A stretch of 28,121 bases of DNA, taken from UM-FILTER-42-14 sp964586055 (GTDB lineage: Bacteria; Patescibacteriota; Microgenomatia; UBA1400; PJMF01). The stretch spans positions 1 through 28,121 of the forward strand of contig CAZPFX010000012.1 of NCBI GenBank assembly GCA_964586055.1, given 5' to 3'. This document shows positions 16,300 to 23,237 of this stretch, in pieces. Below the pieces are notes generated by a model. The model saw only the letters and a program-made list of their open reading frames with translations. It did not search any database and was not told the DNA's origin. Position 1 is the stretch's first letter. The number at the start of each line of letters is the position of its first letter. The position numbers and the translations under genes were made by a program.

Positions 16300-17688
16300 T
16301 TAAACAACAACTCCTAACTGCTCCAATAAAATAAGCTGATTATTTTCCTTACTACGATCGATCAGCTTCTGATGAAATCCAGCCTTGTTTGATAAAACAA
16401 AGTATTTTTCATATTCTTCAAACTCTTTCAGAGAAGCAGCTTTTGCATACAACTTAGTTAATTCTGTATCTGCCATTTTTGAATTCGACCATTTAGCCTC
16501 CAAAAACACTGCTCTTTTAAGCTCATGGTTAAAACCAAGGCCATCTATTTCTGTCTGAGAATCCCAGTACCTTCCAAAGGAATCTAGCGGAAACAATAGT
16601 TTCTGATTGTGAAGTATAAAATCCCTCGATACCTGCTCAAAGACAACTTCCTCCAGCACATGAGAATGTTTAGCAAATCGTTTTTTTGTTTGGGTGATAT
16701 TCCCAATCTCCAGATCGCTATTAAATGCATAGACATACTGGAACCAAAATCTTACAAAGCTTTCAGTAAGAATGTATAAGCCCTTGCGAGACTTGTGAGG
16801 CTTATCCTCTGTAACTGGCACTTCTCTCTTAACAAACTGAAGATTAATCAGAGTTTCCATGTATTTATTTACTAGCTGCGCATCAAGTCCTGTGGAGTTG
16901 GCAATTTCACTCGGTTGAGTTTTTCCCCAGGAAATAGCTTTCAAAATCGCAAAGTAATTATTTGGCGTTCTCAATTCTTGTTTTAAAACGTTGTTAACTT
17001 CGTTGTGATAAAGTCCTTGTTTATCCCAACATAACTCCTCAACTGCTTCCACAGCACTCCCGTACTTAGCAAACTGCTCCATGTACGCCGGCATACCACC
17101 GGTCACACTGTAGAAACTCATAAATTCTTCAAAACTTTTATTGGGAAAAAATTTCTGACTGGCTAAATAGTCCATCGGTTCAATCAACAGCTGACCCGTC
17201 AGGCGTCCATACAACTGAGCTTTATATGAAAGGAGTTCTGACTCCATTATCGACATGCTCGACCCGCAAAGAATCAGATAAATATTTGTCTCCTTAATGT
17301 ATTCATCCCAGATCTTCTGAAACAAACTGCTGGTAGCCGCATCTGTCTCTACCAAGTAAGGATATTCATCAAGAGCCACAACGAATCGTTGCGACTTAGA
17401 TTTTTCCTTGAGATATAAAAAAGCTTCCAGCCAATCGCTAAAGCCTTTTTTAGAAACGAAATCATCATCGAAATAATTACCGACAACTCTGGCAAATTCA
17501 GATAGCTGTTCTTTATGCGTGCGCTTATCAGCTAAAAAATAAATACCCTTACCGTCCTTAATAAATTGCTTTATAAGTTCCGTCTTTCCAACTCTGCGCT
17601 TACCATGAATAACCAATAGCTGCGCTGCCTTCTCATCCCAGAGTTTATTTAGTTTTTTGAGCTCGTTTGCTCTATTTATGAATTTCAT
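16300..17688 (-). CDS. ATPase_2/DUF234 protein (archaeal-type ATPase)
   Basis: 462 residues. N-terminal STAND-like P-loop ATPase: FINRANELKKL, Walker A HGKRRVGKTELI (about 28-39, K35), Walker B RFVVALDEYPYL with D107-E108, and a sensor strand LILCGSS. The middle is a winged-helix-like segment, and the C-terminus has a DUF234/PD-(D/E)xK-like region (DGLGFNHELKRAVFLEAKWS, with E and K spaced as in nuclease-like cores). This domain order fits the ATPase_2 plus DUF234 family common in archaea and in accessory regions of bacteria; functions are poorly known and may involve DNA or nuclease activity. The ATG at 17688 is chosen over 17706 because TATAAT (17700-17695) lies 6 nt before it. A large palindrome overlaps the expected -35 position. 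Confidence 0.85.
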   Translation of the reverse strand: MKFINRANELKKLNKLWDEKAAQLLVIHGKRRVGKTELIKQFIKDGKGIYFLADKRTHKEQLSEFARVVGNYFDDDFVSKKGFSDWLEAFLYLKEKSKSQRFVVALDEYPYLVETDAATSSLFQKIWDEYIKETNIYLILCGSSMSIMESELLSYKAQLYGRLTGQLLIEPMDYLASQKFFPNKSFEEFMSFYSVTGGMPAYMEQFAKYGSAVEAVEELCWDKQGLYHNEVNNVLKQELRTPNNYFAILKAISWGKTQPSEIANSTGLDAQLVNKYMETLINLQFVKREVPVTEDKPHKSRKGLYILTESFVRFWFQYVYAFNSDLEIGNITQTKKRFAKHSHVLEEVVFEQVSRDFILHNQKLLFPLDSFGRYWDSQTEIDGLGFNHELKRAVFLEAKWSNSKMADTELTKLYAKAASLKEFEEYEKYFVLSNKAGFHQKLIDRSKENNQLILLEQLGVVV

Positions 17689-17694
17689 AATGTG

Positions 17695-17700
17695 ATTATA
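17695..17700 (-). promoter_or_regulatory. -10 box TATAAT, 6 nt before the ATPase ATG
   Basis: Perfect TATAAT on the minus strand. The six bases between it and the ATG leave no space for a ribosome-binding site. Confidence 0.6.
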
Positions 17701-17713
17701 CATCAAGAAAGTG

Positions 17714-17756
17714 AATTAGTATACTTACGAGTATATTAATCGTGAGTATACTAATT
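17714..17756. repeat. 43-bp imperfect palindrome, operator-like, upstream of the ATPase gene
   Basis: Perfect 12-bp arms AATTAGTATACT (17714-17725) and AGTATACTAATT (17745-17756) flank a second inner pair ACGA/TCGT (17727-17730 and 17740-17743). Only the pair 17726/17744 is mismatched, and a 9-nt centre remains. The AGTATA core recurs three times. The left arm covers the place where the -35 of the ATPase promoter would be, so binding there should control that gene. Confidence 0.6.
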
Positions 17757-17766
17757 TATGATTCCT

Positions 17767-17792
17767 TAAACCCATCGAATTCGATGAGTTTA
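17767..17792. repeat. 26-bp palindrome, copy 1 (one mismatch)
   Basis: TAAACCCATCGAA followed by TTCGATGAGTTTA. It equals the perfect palindrome at 22761-22786 except for A at 17787 where the other copy has G. The centre is GAATTC. It lies between the caspase-like gene and the ATPase gene. No T tract follows on either strand, so a simple terminator is not convincing. Confidence 0.6.
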
Positions 17793-17871
17793 ACTTAATA
17801 ATGTAGGGTATTGACTTGATAAAAATCATATTTTTCAGTTTCCTACAAATTGTAGACGACTGACCTAAAAA

Positions 17872-19110
17872 TTATTTTACAAGCAGGGGCAACATAATAG
17901 TAAAAACTTCACCTCCAACTGAAAAGTTATAAGGGATAATCTTTCCAGAAACATTGTGGAAACTAGTTGACAAAACAATATATGCAGCATCTGGAGGCAA
18001 TCTAATCAAAGATGCTTGGCCCACATAAACAGAATCTATCCATCCCATATATTCTTGATTTGAATTATAAACAGAAACGCCTATCGCAGCCTCACCTGAA
18101 CTAATTTCTCCTACGGATAATGAAAGGCTTTTGACATCACCAGCCAATTTATAAATATCTCGCTCATCATCGGGATTAGAGCTTGGTGTTGAAAGTTCTC
18201 CAGAATAGACTTTGTTGAATTCTAGACTTCCACGTGCGTCAGCATCAACAAACGTGTCATTTTCATCATTAACTGTTACATATTCTCTGTAGATCAAATT
18301 CCCATCCTCGTCATAGACTTCGACAAATCCTGCGGAAACATTCGAACTTAGAACAAAAAATTCATCCTGAGAAGGCACAGTAAACTCTTGCCATTTCGCC
18401 AAATCATCAGAATCAACTACCCCTACAAAGTATCTCCCTTCTTCCAGACCATCCATAGGAATATTCATCTCAAATCCACTGACTAATTCGGGATAATAAG
18501 AATTATAAGTAGGCACAGGATCTTCAGGGGAGATCGAATATTTTCCAATTTGGCCATATTCACTTCTGGTATCAAAGCTAAACGCATAGCTAGTATTATC
18601 AACATTCTTGATCTCAACCGTTCCTGTAAAAATATCACTTGGCAGGCTGAGCCCGTCTGTAGCAAATGTCAGTGTCATAGGAAGAGAAGTCTTTGGCGAT
18701 ACTCCAACTTCTGCAGATACATTGTGCTCCAATATGCTTCCAGAGCTATCCCTAAGGGTGACTGTGACAGTCATTGGCAGCGCAGAGTAACTCTCGATAG
18801 TCAGTGGAACTAATAATGACCCTTCAGCAACTACAGGTTTTTCTGAAGAGATAGATGCAGTTGGCCCAGAAACAGATGAAATGAGACTCGAATATGGATG
18901 ACCTCCGCTAAAAGATATTACTGTACCGTCTTTTAAGATTAGTGGCACCTCTCGCCTTCCATTTTGATCAGAATCAGCCCAAACTCTAGTGGCTTCTTCA
19001 AATGACATGCCGCTACTCATCAACTCTGACATTAAATCCCAATATGCATCAACCAAGCCAGCACTATCAGAATCAGGAAGAGTTGGAGTGAGAACTGTCA
19101 ATGTAAACAT
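17872..19110 (-). CDS. Caspase-like peptidase, C-terminal part (-1 frame)
   Basis: 412 residues counted from the first ATG at 19110, but this frame is open without a stop up to 19170 and probably begins by frameshifting from the frame above at 19147-19152. Read through, it continues HIK(N/K)LQPDLSSEQIEDMFTL, which flows naturally into the helical segment DAYWDLMSELMSSGMSFEEATRVWADSDQNG expected after the catalytic Cys of a caspase/legumain fold. The rest (about 350 residues) is rich in beta strands, Ser/Thr and Asp/Asn, like extracellular Ig or pre-peptidase C-terminal-type sandwich domains, ending FTIMLPLLVK. There is no promoter, -10 box or ribosome-binding site before ATG 19110, which speaks against a separate gene. 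Combined length would be 672 residues. Confidence 0.75.
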   Translation of the reverse strand: MFTLTVLTPTLPDSDSAGLVDAYWDLMSELMSSGMSFEEATRVWADSDQNGRREVPLILKDGTVISFSGGHPYSSLISSVSGPTASISSEKPVVAEGSLLVPLTIESYSALPMTVTVTLRDSSGSILEHNVSAEVGVSPKTSLPMTLTFATDGLSLPSDIFTGTVEIKNVDNTSYAFSFDTRSEYGQIGKYSISPEDPVPTYNSYYPELVSGFEMNIPMDGLEEGRYFVGVVDSDDLAKWQEFTVPSQDEFFVLSSNVSAGFVEVYDEDGNLIYREYVTVNDENDTFVDADARGSLEFNKVYSGELSTPSSNPDDERDIYKLAGDVKSLSLSVGEISSGEAAIGVSVYNSNQEYMGWIDSVYVGQASLIRLPPDAAYIVLSTSFHNVSGKIIPYNFSVGGEVFTIMLPLLVK

Positions 19111-19889
19111 ATCTTCGATTTGTTCACTGGATAAGTCGGGTTGAAGTTTTTTATGTGTCTGGTTATTTGATCATCCAGACTACTCAAGCCCTTATCATTA
19201 AACGGAGTAGTGTCATCTGGACCGCCAATTACTGAACCGCCACTTTCACACGATTCCCAAACCAGGATAATAGGCATGTTTTCTAATTGCTGATTTTTAA
19301 GTATTCCGAGTGCTATAGACTCCGCGAGTTGATTTGAGCTTATCTTGTTGTCGCCCTCAAGATATATATTGAATTGGCCAAAAATATTCTGGCCATGAGC
19401 TACGGCAGCAACAATAACTGGTCCGGATGCTGTCGCAATCCGCTCCTGCAAGGCTTTCAAAGTATCTTCTACTGGCTTTTCAGAGAAAGTAAATGAGGAT
19501 CCTGGGAAGTCTGTCTCTGAACCTTGTGGTGCAAATAAAGTCATTTCAGCTGGATCAACTCCTCTTAGAACTAGCATTCTTGAGAACTTCTCAACCAACT
19601 CGCTCACTCTTTCCTGCGAAGGATTTCGACTCTTTCCAGCGATCATGAATGCAGAAACGTTTCCAAGATCATTTTTTTCGGGACCTTTTGTGATTTCAAT
19701 TGGCTGCGGAGGCACAACTTCATATGCCCTTGCATCTGTGTATGTAAATATCATTGAGGCGGTAACACCCAACAGTGTCGCAAAAACAGTTCTCGCAAGA
19801 GGATCGCGAAGAGCTTTTCTGAGCAAGCTTTTTGTTCTTTTAGGCTCATTCTCTGGAGCACCTACTTGGGATTCTTTTGATTTGCGCAT
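19098..19889 (-). CDS. Caspase/legumain-like exported cysteine peptidase, N-terminal catalytic part (0 frame)
   Basis: 263 residues as read in one frame. A basic N-terminus is followed by a single membrane segment or signal (about 33-50, VFATLLGVTASMIFTY). The next 200 residues look like a caspase-fold (clan CD) peptidase: a strand with VAAVAHGQNIFG carrying the catalytic His, and IILVWESCESGG carrying the catalytic Cys, the same H-G...E-(A/S)-C-E-S-G pattern as legumain-type enzymes. The frame then runs into a TGA 45 nt after an A AAA AAC run, with a low-complexity tail (NFNPTYPVNKSKICLH). The partner frame supplies the rest of the fold. A TATACT lies 43 nt before the ATG. Peptidase class is moderately sure; substrate is unknown. 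Confidence 0.75.
   Translation of the reverse strand: MRKSKESQVGAPENEPKRTKSLLRKALRDPLARTVFATLLGVTASMIFTYTDARAYEVVPPQPIEITKGPEKNDLGNVSAFMIAGKSRNPSQERVSELVEKFSRMLVLRGVDPAEMTLFAPQGSETDFPGSSFTFSEKPVEDTLKALQERIATASGPVIVAAVAHGQNIFGQFNIYLEGDNKISSNQLAESIALGILKNQQLENMPIILVWESCESGGSVIGGPDDTTPFNDKGLSSLDDQITRHIKNFNPTYPVNKSKICLH
19146..19152 (-). other. Slippery heptamer A AAA AAC, candidate programmed -1 frameshift
   Basis: On the minus strand the 0-frame codons are ATA AAA AAC (19154-19146), so the heptamer A AAA AAC is in the exact X XXY YYZ phase needed for -1 slippage. Both frames are open together from 19170 to 19098. After a -1 slip the next codon is CTT at 19146-19144 and the frame stays open to 17872. 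A missing A in a homopolymer (mutation or assembly error) would look the same. Confidence 0.5.
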
Positions 19890-19987
19890 AAAAATTTAGA
19901 TCATTTATTTCACAGAATCACCTAATCATGGGAGTATAAGTATTGTGTATTTACGCTTAAACTACTCGAAATTTCTCAGTGCTTGCT

Positions 19988-20332
19988 TCATTTCTGCAAA
20001 GCTGCAAGAAGATTGTTAATTTTCACAACCAAATCTGGGACATCTTTTGTAATCGCATCCCAAACAATAGAAACATCAATGTCCATATAATCGTGAATAA
20101 GAAAATTTCTAAAATCCGAAAGATCTCTCCACTCAATCGAGGAGTGTTCATCTCGGAAAGTTTTATCGATTTTAGTTGCTGCCTCACCAATTATTTCAAA
20201 ATATCGAATGATTGCTGACTGATCCCATTCAGTATCTCTAAAATCTTCAAATGAATGCGTCTGACCGTACTCATGAATCGTGGCGATCGCGTCTCGAATA
20301 TGATAAACATAAACCAAGTTATCTTCTCTCAT
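19988..20332 (-). CDS. hepT: HepT-like toxin (DUF86, HEPN ribonuclease)
   Basis: 114 residues, all-helical HEPN-fold protein. The RNase signature R-x4-H-x-Y is present as RNFLIHDY (R75, H80, Y82). HepT toxins cleave RNA and are silenced by the MntA nucleotidyltransferase, which AMPylates the tyrosine of the RX4HXY motif; Y82 is in place. The gene overlaps mntA by the four bases ATGA, so the two are translationally coupled with the antitoxin first, which is the usual order. The remainder (KTFRDEHSSIEWRDLSDFRN) is the typical helical lead-in to the active site. Confidence 0.9.
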   Translation of the reverse strand: MREDNLVYVYHIRDAIATIHEYGQTHSFEDFRDTEWDQSAIIRYFEIIGEAATKIDKTFRDEHSSIEWRDLSDFRNFLIHDYMDIDVSIVWDAITKDVPDLVVKINNLLAALQK

Positions 20333-20601
20333 AGAATACTAACCTGATTGGACATAATATTATTTTTCATATAACGACTGATGCCATTGTAACTAACAAC
20401 ATCAACTTTTTTCTGTAGCGTAGCTTCTAAATCGCGTTGCAAGTGCACTATTTTTATGCCCATACCGGCAGGTGCATCAATAAGAATGTCTACATCGCTT
20501 TGCTGATCTTGAGTGCCACGAGCATATGATCCGAATAAAGATGCCTTTTTAACACCATATTTCTCTAAAACTGGAATTATGTTTTGTACAATTGTGGTCA
20601 T
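20329..20601 (-). CDS. mntA: MntA-like minimal nucleotidyltransferase antitoxin
   Basis: 90 residues, minimal nucleotidyltransferase domain. The fold signature GSYARG (24-29) with the metal pair D36 and D38 in QQSDVDIL is intact. The family AMPylates HepT to neutralise it. It has TATACT (20613-20608) exactly 6 nt before the ATG and no Shine-Dalgarno sequence, and overlaps hepT by ATGA. The pair is a self-contained toxin-antitoxin module next to the frameshifted caspase-like gene. Confidence 0.9.
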   Translation of the reverse strand: MTTIVQNIIPVLEKYGVKKASLFGSYARGTQDQQSDVDILIDAPAGMGIKIVHLQRDLEATLQKKVDVVSYNGISRYMKNNIMSNQVSIL

Positions 20602-20607
20602 ACACCT

Positions 20608-20613
20608 AGTATA
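20608..20613 (-). promoter_or_regulatory. -10 box TATACT, 6 nt before mntA
   Basis: TATACT on the minus strand, followed by 6 nt and the ATG of mntA. Confidence 0.6.
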
Positions 20614-20749
20614 GCATTTTTCTTATAAAGGCTGTTTATCCAACTGGTTGTTTGATGTTTTTGCCTATTTGCATGGCGACCACGTGTTTTATAAGATGTA
20701 AACAGTTTTGAAAATCAGACCAGCCACCATCAGAGATCTCTGTATATTT

Positions 20750-21802
20750 TTAATCGTTGAGCAATCTTAATTCTTGAGTAAATACATCGAATCCATAGTG
20801 AATCAGGTCAGAATTATTTTGTTCATCAACAAATACCAGCTCTGAACCTCTATCACTTTGATTCCAATCTTTACTCAAAAGATCATATTGGAATATATCT
20901 TGCTGCGTTATCTCTAATTCTTCTACCAGCTCAGTATTAATATTTTTTCTGTATAGCTTAGTCACAACGTGATTGGGAGCTTGCCATATCTCGTTCATTC
21001 CCTGTTCCTTGATGGTCGCATAATATAGATTGTCATCAATAATGCCTCCATAACGGAAAGAATCTTGCGAACCTGTACAACCTAACATGTACTGAAGAAT
21101 TTCTTCAACAGATTGATTAAAACCAATTCTATACAAAGTGCCACTCCCTCCGCAAGCATCACCAAATGCCACCTCAACTACAATTTGTTGGTCGCTCGTA
21201 TTAACATAAGCTAAATTTACTGCTTGCATTGGATTAAAGCCAATGATTTTATTCTTATAACTCCAAACCGCATCATTCATTCGATCTTCGCCCAGGTTGT
21301 ACTGCTGTACTTCAAAATTTGAATCATGGACAGACTCGTCATAAGTAGTGATCAATAAAAAAATGCTCGACAACTGATCATTAACCCAATAATCAACAAT
21401 TTTTTGCTCACTTGAAAGTACTAATTCAGGAAGTAAGACCTGGGACTGTTTATCAAAATTAATAACGACATATCTATTTTTTCGATCGGGACTCGGCTTT
21501 AGTACATAATCGTAGTCCTTTATTGTTTTAGTTAAAAACCACTCTTCCTCAGGTCCCTCTGAGGCTATATCAGGGTAGTCATTGTCAAATTGTTCCACAA
21601 TAGGATTATTAATTTGGTTGCCTTCGCCTTGATCAATCTGCTTAAGCGCTGTGAAATATCCCATTCCAAAAGCGATAATTAGACCGATTACTGCAACGAT
21701 AGCTGCTAATAAAAGTCTAGATTTCTTAGTTACTGGTTCTTGATTTGGAGGAACTTCGCTTGATTCTTGGACTAAGTTACTTTGTTGGTCTATTGATTGC
21801 AT
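20750..21802 (-). CDS. Single-pass membrane protein with extracellular domain, unknown
   Basis: 350 residues. A polar N-terminus (about 1-28, Gln/Glu/Ser rich) precedes one membrane helix (about 29-52, LLLAAIVAVIGLIIAFGMGY), so the bulk should face outward. The remaining 290 residues are acidic and strand-rich (for example DYDYVLKPSPDRKNRYVVIN and EEWFLTKTIK), possibly a beta-propeller-like or beta-sandwich fold; the cysteines are in GDACGGSG and GCTG. I do not recognise a family. The start is the ATG at 21802 because TAGAAT (21815-21810) is 7 nt before it; longer starts at 21811 and 21832 overlap that box. The next gene upstream on this strand has the same architecture. Confidence 0.7.
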   Translation of the reverse strand: MQSIDQQSNLVQESSEVPPNQEPVTKKSRLLLAAIVAVIGLIIAFGMGYFTALKQIDQGEGNQINNPIVEQFDNDYPDIASEGPEEEWFLTKTIKDYDYVLKPSPDRKNRYVVINFDKQSQVLLPELVLSSEQKIVDYWVNDQLSSIFLLITTYDESVHDSNFEVQQYNLGEDRMNDAVWSYKNKIIGFNPMQAVNLAYVNTSDQQIVVEVAFGDACGGSGTLYRIGFNQSVEEILQYMLGCTGSQDSFRYGGIIDDNLYYATIKEQGMNEIWQAPNHVVTKLYRKNINTELVEELEITQQDIFQYDLLSKDWNQSDRGSELVFVDEQNNSDLIHYGFDVFTQELRLLND

Positions 21803-21809
21803 AGTCTCC

Positions 21810-21828
21810 ATTCTAGACCACAGTCTAG
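21810..21828 (-). promoter_or_regulatory. -10 box TAGAAT abutting inverted repeat CTAGAC/GTCTAG
   Basis: TAGAAT (21815-21810) ends 7 nt before ATG 21802. The inverted repeat CTAGAC-CACA-GTCTAG (21813-21828) overlaps its upstream edge and could be a small operator. Confidence 0.4.
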
Positions 21829-21862
21829 CCAAATATCTTTGCCTGGTAAATTGTTAGTTAGA

Positions 21863-21904
21863 AACCACCCCACTCATCTTCAACAACCCGTACGCAGCAG
21901 TCGT
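21863..21904 (-). pseudogene. Remnant copy of a Nudix gene 3' end
   Basis: On the minus strand 14 codons read TAAYGLLKMSGVV-like text matching the last codons of the Nudix gene at 22790-22831 (TIASYGLLKMSGVV). A 27-nt core (21863-21889) is identical including wobble bases; the remainder has scattered changes. It ends with SN and a stop and has no start of its own. It sits directly after the stop codon of the 21904-22746 gene. Confidence 0.7.
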
Positions 21905-22746
21905 TACTCCACCCTCAGTTTAATCAGTCTCTTTGACGTTGGCGAGAGATCAACGTTAATTTTATTGTTATCCGTAGAGCTACATACTCCTATCTCCAGC
22001 GTCTCGTCATCTACATATCTATAAGAAGTGTTTTGCGCGGCATTACCAAAACAATTAAATGTTTCATTTGATCCCAAAAATAAAACATTATTGTGTTCTA
22101 AGGTGGCCAAATCAATTAGTACTAGCACTTGATTCCCCGCATCTTGGTAAGAGCATATTTCAGCATAAACTTGTTGCGATTTACTATTTAGTGGCAGACT
22201 GTCACAGCCATACATATCTGGTAGTTCTCTTATCCATTCAAATGAATAAATTGCTTTTTCAGTTGGAAGATCTATCAGTATGTCAAATATTCCACCACTC
22301 CCTTCTATGTTAGAACGAAGAAAAACCCTGCCAGAATCATTTAATATTGATTTAATCCTGAATGACCCTTCGGGATCTGAAAAATTTAATTTCATGTTTA
22401 GCTTTGTTTTCTGCAAAACACCCTTAGCATCATTTATCTTTGATTTAGCTAAAAAAATAGGCTCATTAATGTTGTCGGAATATCTATGGTCAGTTGCACT
22501 TGTCGTCAACGGGTCAATATCATAAGCCTCCCAGGTGAGATAGTAGTTATAACCATTGTATGAGGTTAGAAACTGACTTATGTTTTTCTTTTGCTCGCCT
22601 GATTCGGAAAGCTTATTTTCTGGTGAAGTGCTTGATCGAGAAGATTGGTTTACTTTTGTAATTAATAAGTTAACAGCTATAAAAGAAGCTAAAATAATCG
22701 CTGTAATAATGTAAAAATGCTTTAGTAATTTTTTATTGGTATTCAT
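21904..22746 (-). CDS. Single-pass membrane protein with extracellular domain, unknown
   Basis: 280 residues. A short basic N-terminus (MNTNKKLLKHF) leads into one membrane helix (about 12-29), then a Ser/Asn-rich linker and an outward-facing domain of about 230 residues with six or so scattered cysteines (YGCDSL, EICSY, FNCFG, GVCSS) that could pair. It has the same layout as the neighbouring 20750-21802 protein, but I see no convincing residue-level homology. I do not recognise a family. The longer frame starting at 22800 would read through a palindrome (KPIEFDGF), so the ATG at 22746 is preferred; TATAAT (22762-22757) lies 10 nt before it. The gene is bracketed by the Nudix 3' end and a remnant of that same end. 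Confidence 0.7.
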   Translation of the reverse strand: MNTNKKLLKHFYIITAIILASFIAVNLLITKVNQSSRSSTSPENKLSESGEQKKNISQFLTSYNGYNYYLTWEAYDIDPLTTSATDHRYSDNINEPIFLAKSKINDAKGVLQKTKLNMKLNFSDPEGSFRIKSILNDSGRVFLRSNIEGSGGIFDILIDLPTEKAIYSFEWIRELPDMYGCDSLPLNSKSQQVYAEICSYQDAGNQVLVLIDLATLEHNNVLFLGSNETFNCFGNAAQNTSYRYVDDETLEIGVCSSTDNNKINVDLSPTSKRLIKLRVE

Positions 22747-22756
22747 TACTAGCCTT

Positions 22757-22762
22757 ATTATA
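22757..22762 (-). promoter_or_regulatory. -10 box TATAAT before the 21904-22746 gene
   Basis: Perfect TATAAT, 10 nt before ATG 22746. Its upstream end touches the 26-bp palindrome, so the palindrome could act on this promoter. Confidence 0.45.
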
Positions 22763-22786
22763 AACCCATCGAATTCGATGGGTTTA
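22761..22786. repeat. 26-bp perfect palindrome, copy 2
   Basis: TAAACCCATCGAA joined to its exact reverse complement, with 13-bp arms and GAATTC in the centre. It contains the TAA stop of the Nudix gene (22784-22786) and abuts the -10 box of the next gene. Copy 1 is at 17767-17792. Confidence 0.75.
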
Positions 22787-23219
22787 CCCAACCACCCCAC
22801 TCATCTTCAACAACCCATACGAAGCAATCGTCGGCGAATCTTTAATCTCGCCACTTCTAACCATTTCCTCAAACTCCTCAAAAGTCACTGCCTTATTCTC
22901 CATCCCAGCCTCCGAAACTTCTAACTCTTTCTCGCCTTGAACTAGATCCACTGCCAGAAAGACATAAAAACCCTGGTTTGAATAACCATAGGCCTCAAAT
23001 AAGTGACCAAGCTGCTGCAACGAAGTAGCCTTCAGACCCGTCTCTTCCCTCAACTCCTTCCTCACAAGATCCGTCACATGAATGTCGGCATCCTCCTCGT
23101 ATGAACCCTGCGGAAATTCCCAATAACTACCCCTCACGGGATAGCGATACTGTCTCACCTTCCCAGACAACCATCCATTTGTTTTGATAGACGGTTTTAG
23201 ATGATTTTTGTTTGATCAT
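22784..23219 (-). pseudogene. Nudix hydrolase broken by an internal deletion
   Basis: From the ATG at 23219 the reading is MIKQKSSKTVYQNKWMVVWEGE, which is the normal N-terminus of ADP-ribose-pyrophosphatase-like Nudix proteins. About twenty codons in, the matching continues in another frame with KVRQYRYPVRGSYWEFPQG, then the Nudix helix VRKELREETGLKA and LFEAYGYSNQGFYVFLA. The roughly 30-40 residues that usually lie between these two blocks are missing, so a deletion has joined them out of frame. A shorter product starting at TTG 23170 (128 residues) is possible but would lack the first beta strands. The gene follows RhuM by 18 nt. The C-terminus ends inside the 26-bp palindrome. Confidence 0.7.
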
Positions 23220-23237
23220 AAAACCCACTCTGGATCA

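Noticed and set aside
17843..17855. CTACAA-A-TTGTAG palindrome downstream of the caspase-like gene
   Set aside because: Short, without a T tract or a second copy, so expected by chance in AT-rich DNA.
19098..19110. The caspase C-terminal frame as an independent gene starting at ATG 19110
   Set aside because: No -10 box or ribosome-binding site precedes it, and the frame stays open upstream across the slippery site where it joins the upstream frame sensibly.
19100..19146. Stem or pseudoknot stimulating the frameshift (AGTGAAC with GTTCTCACT)
   Set aside because: The possible stem is short and bulged and begins far from the slippery site, so it is not convincing.
20731..20742. CAGAGATCTCTG palindrome as a terminator
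   Set aside because: The stem has no loop, and the T-rich stretch follows on the plus strand, where no gene ends.
22747..22800. N-terminal extension MGWLGKPIEFDGF of the 21904-22746 protein
   Set aside because: It is a translation of the 26-bp palindrome and the end of the Nudix gene, and it overlaps the promoter box.
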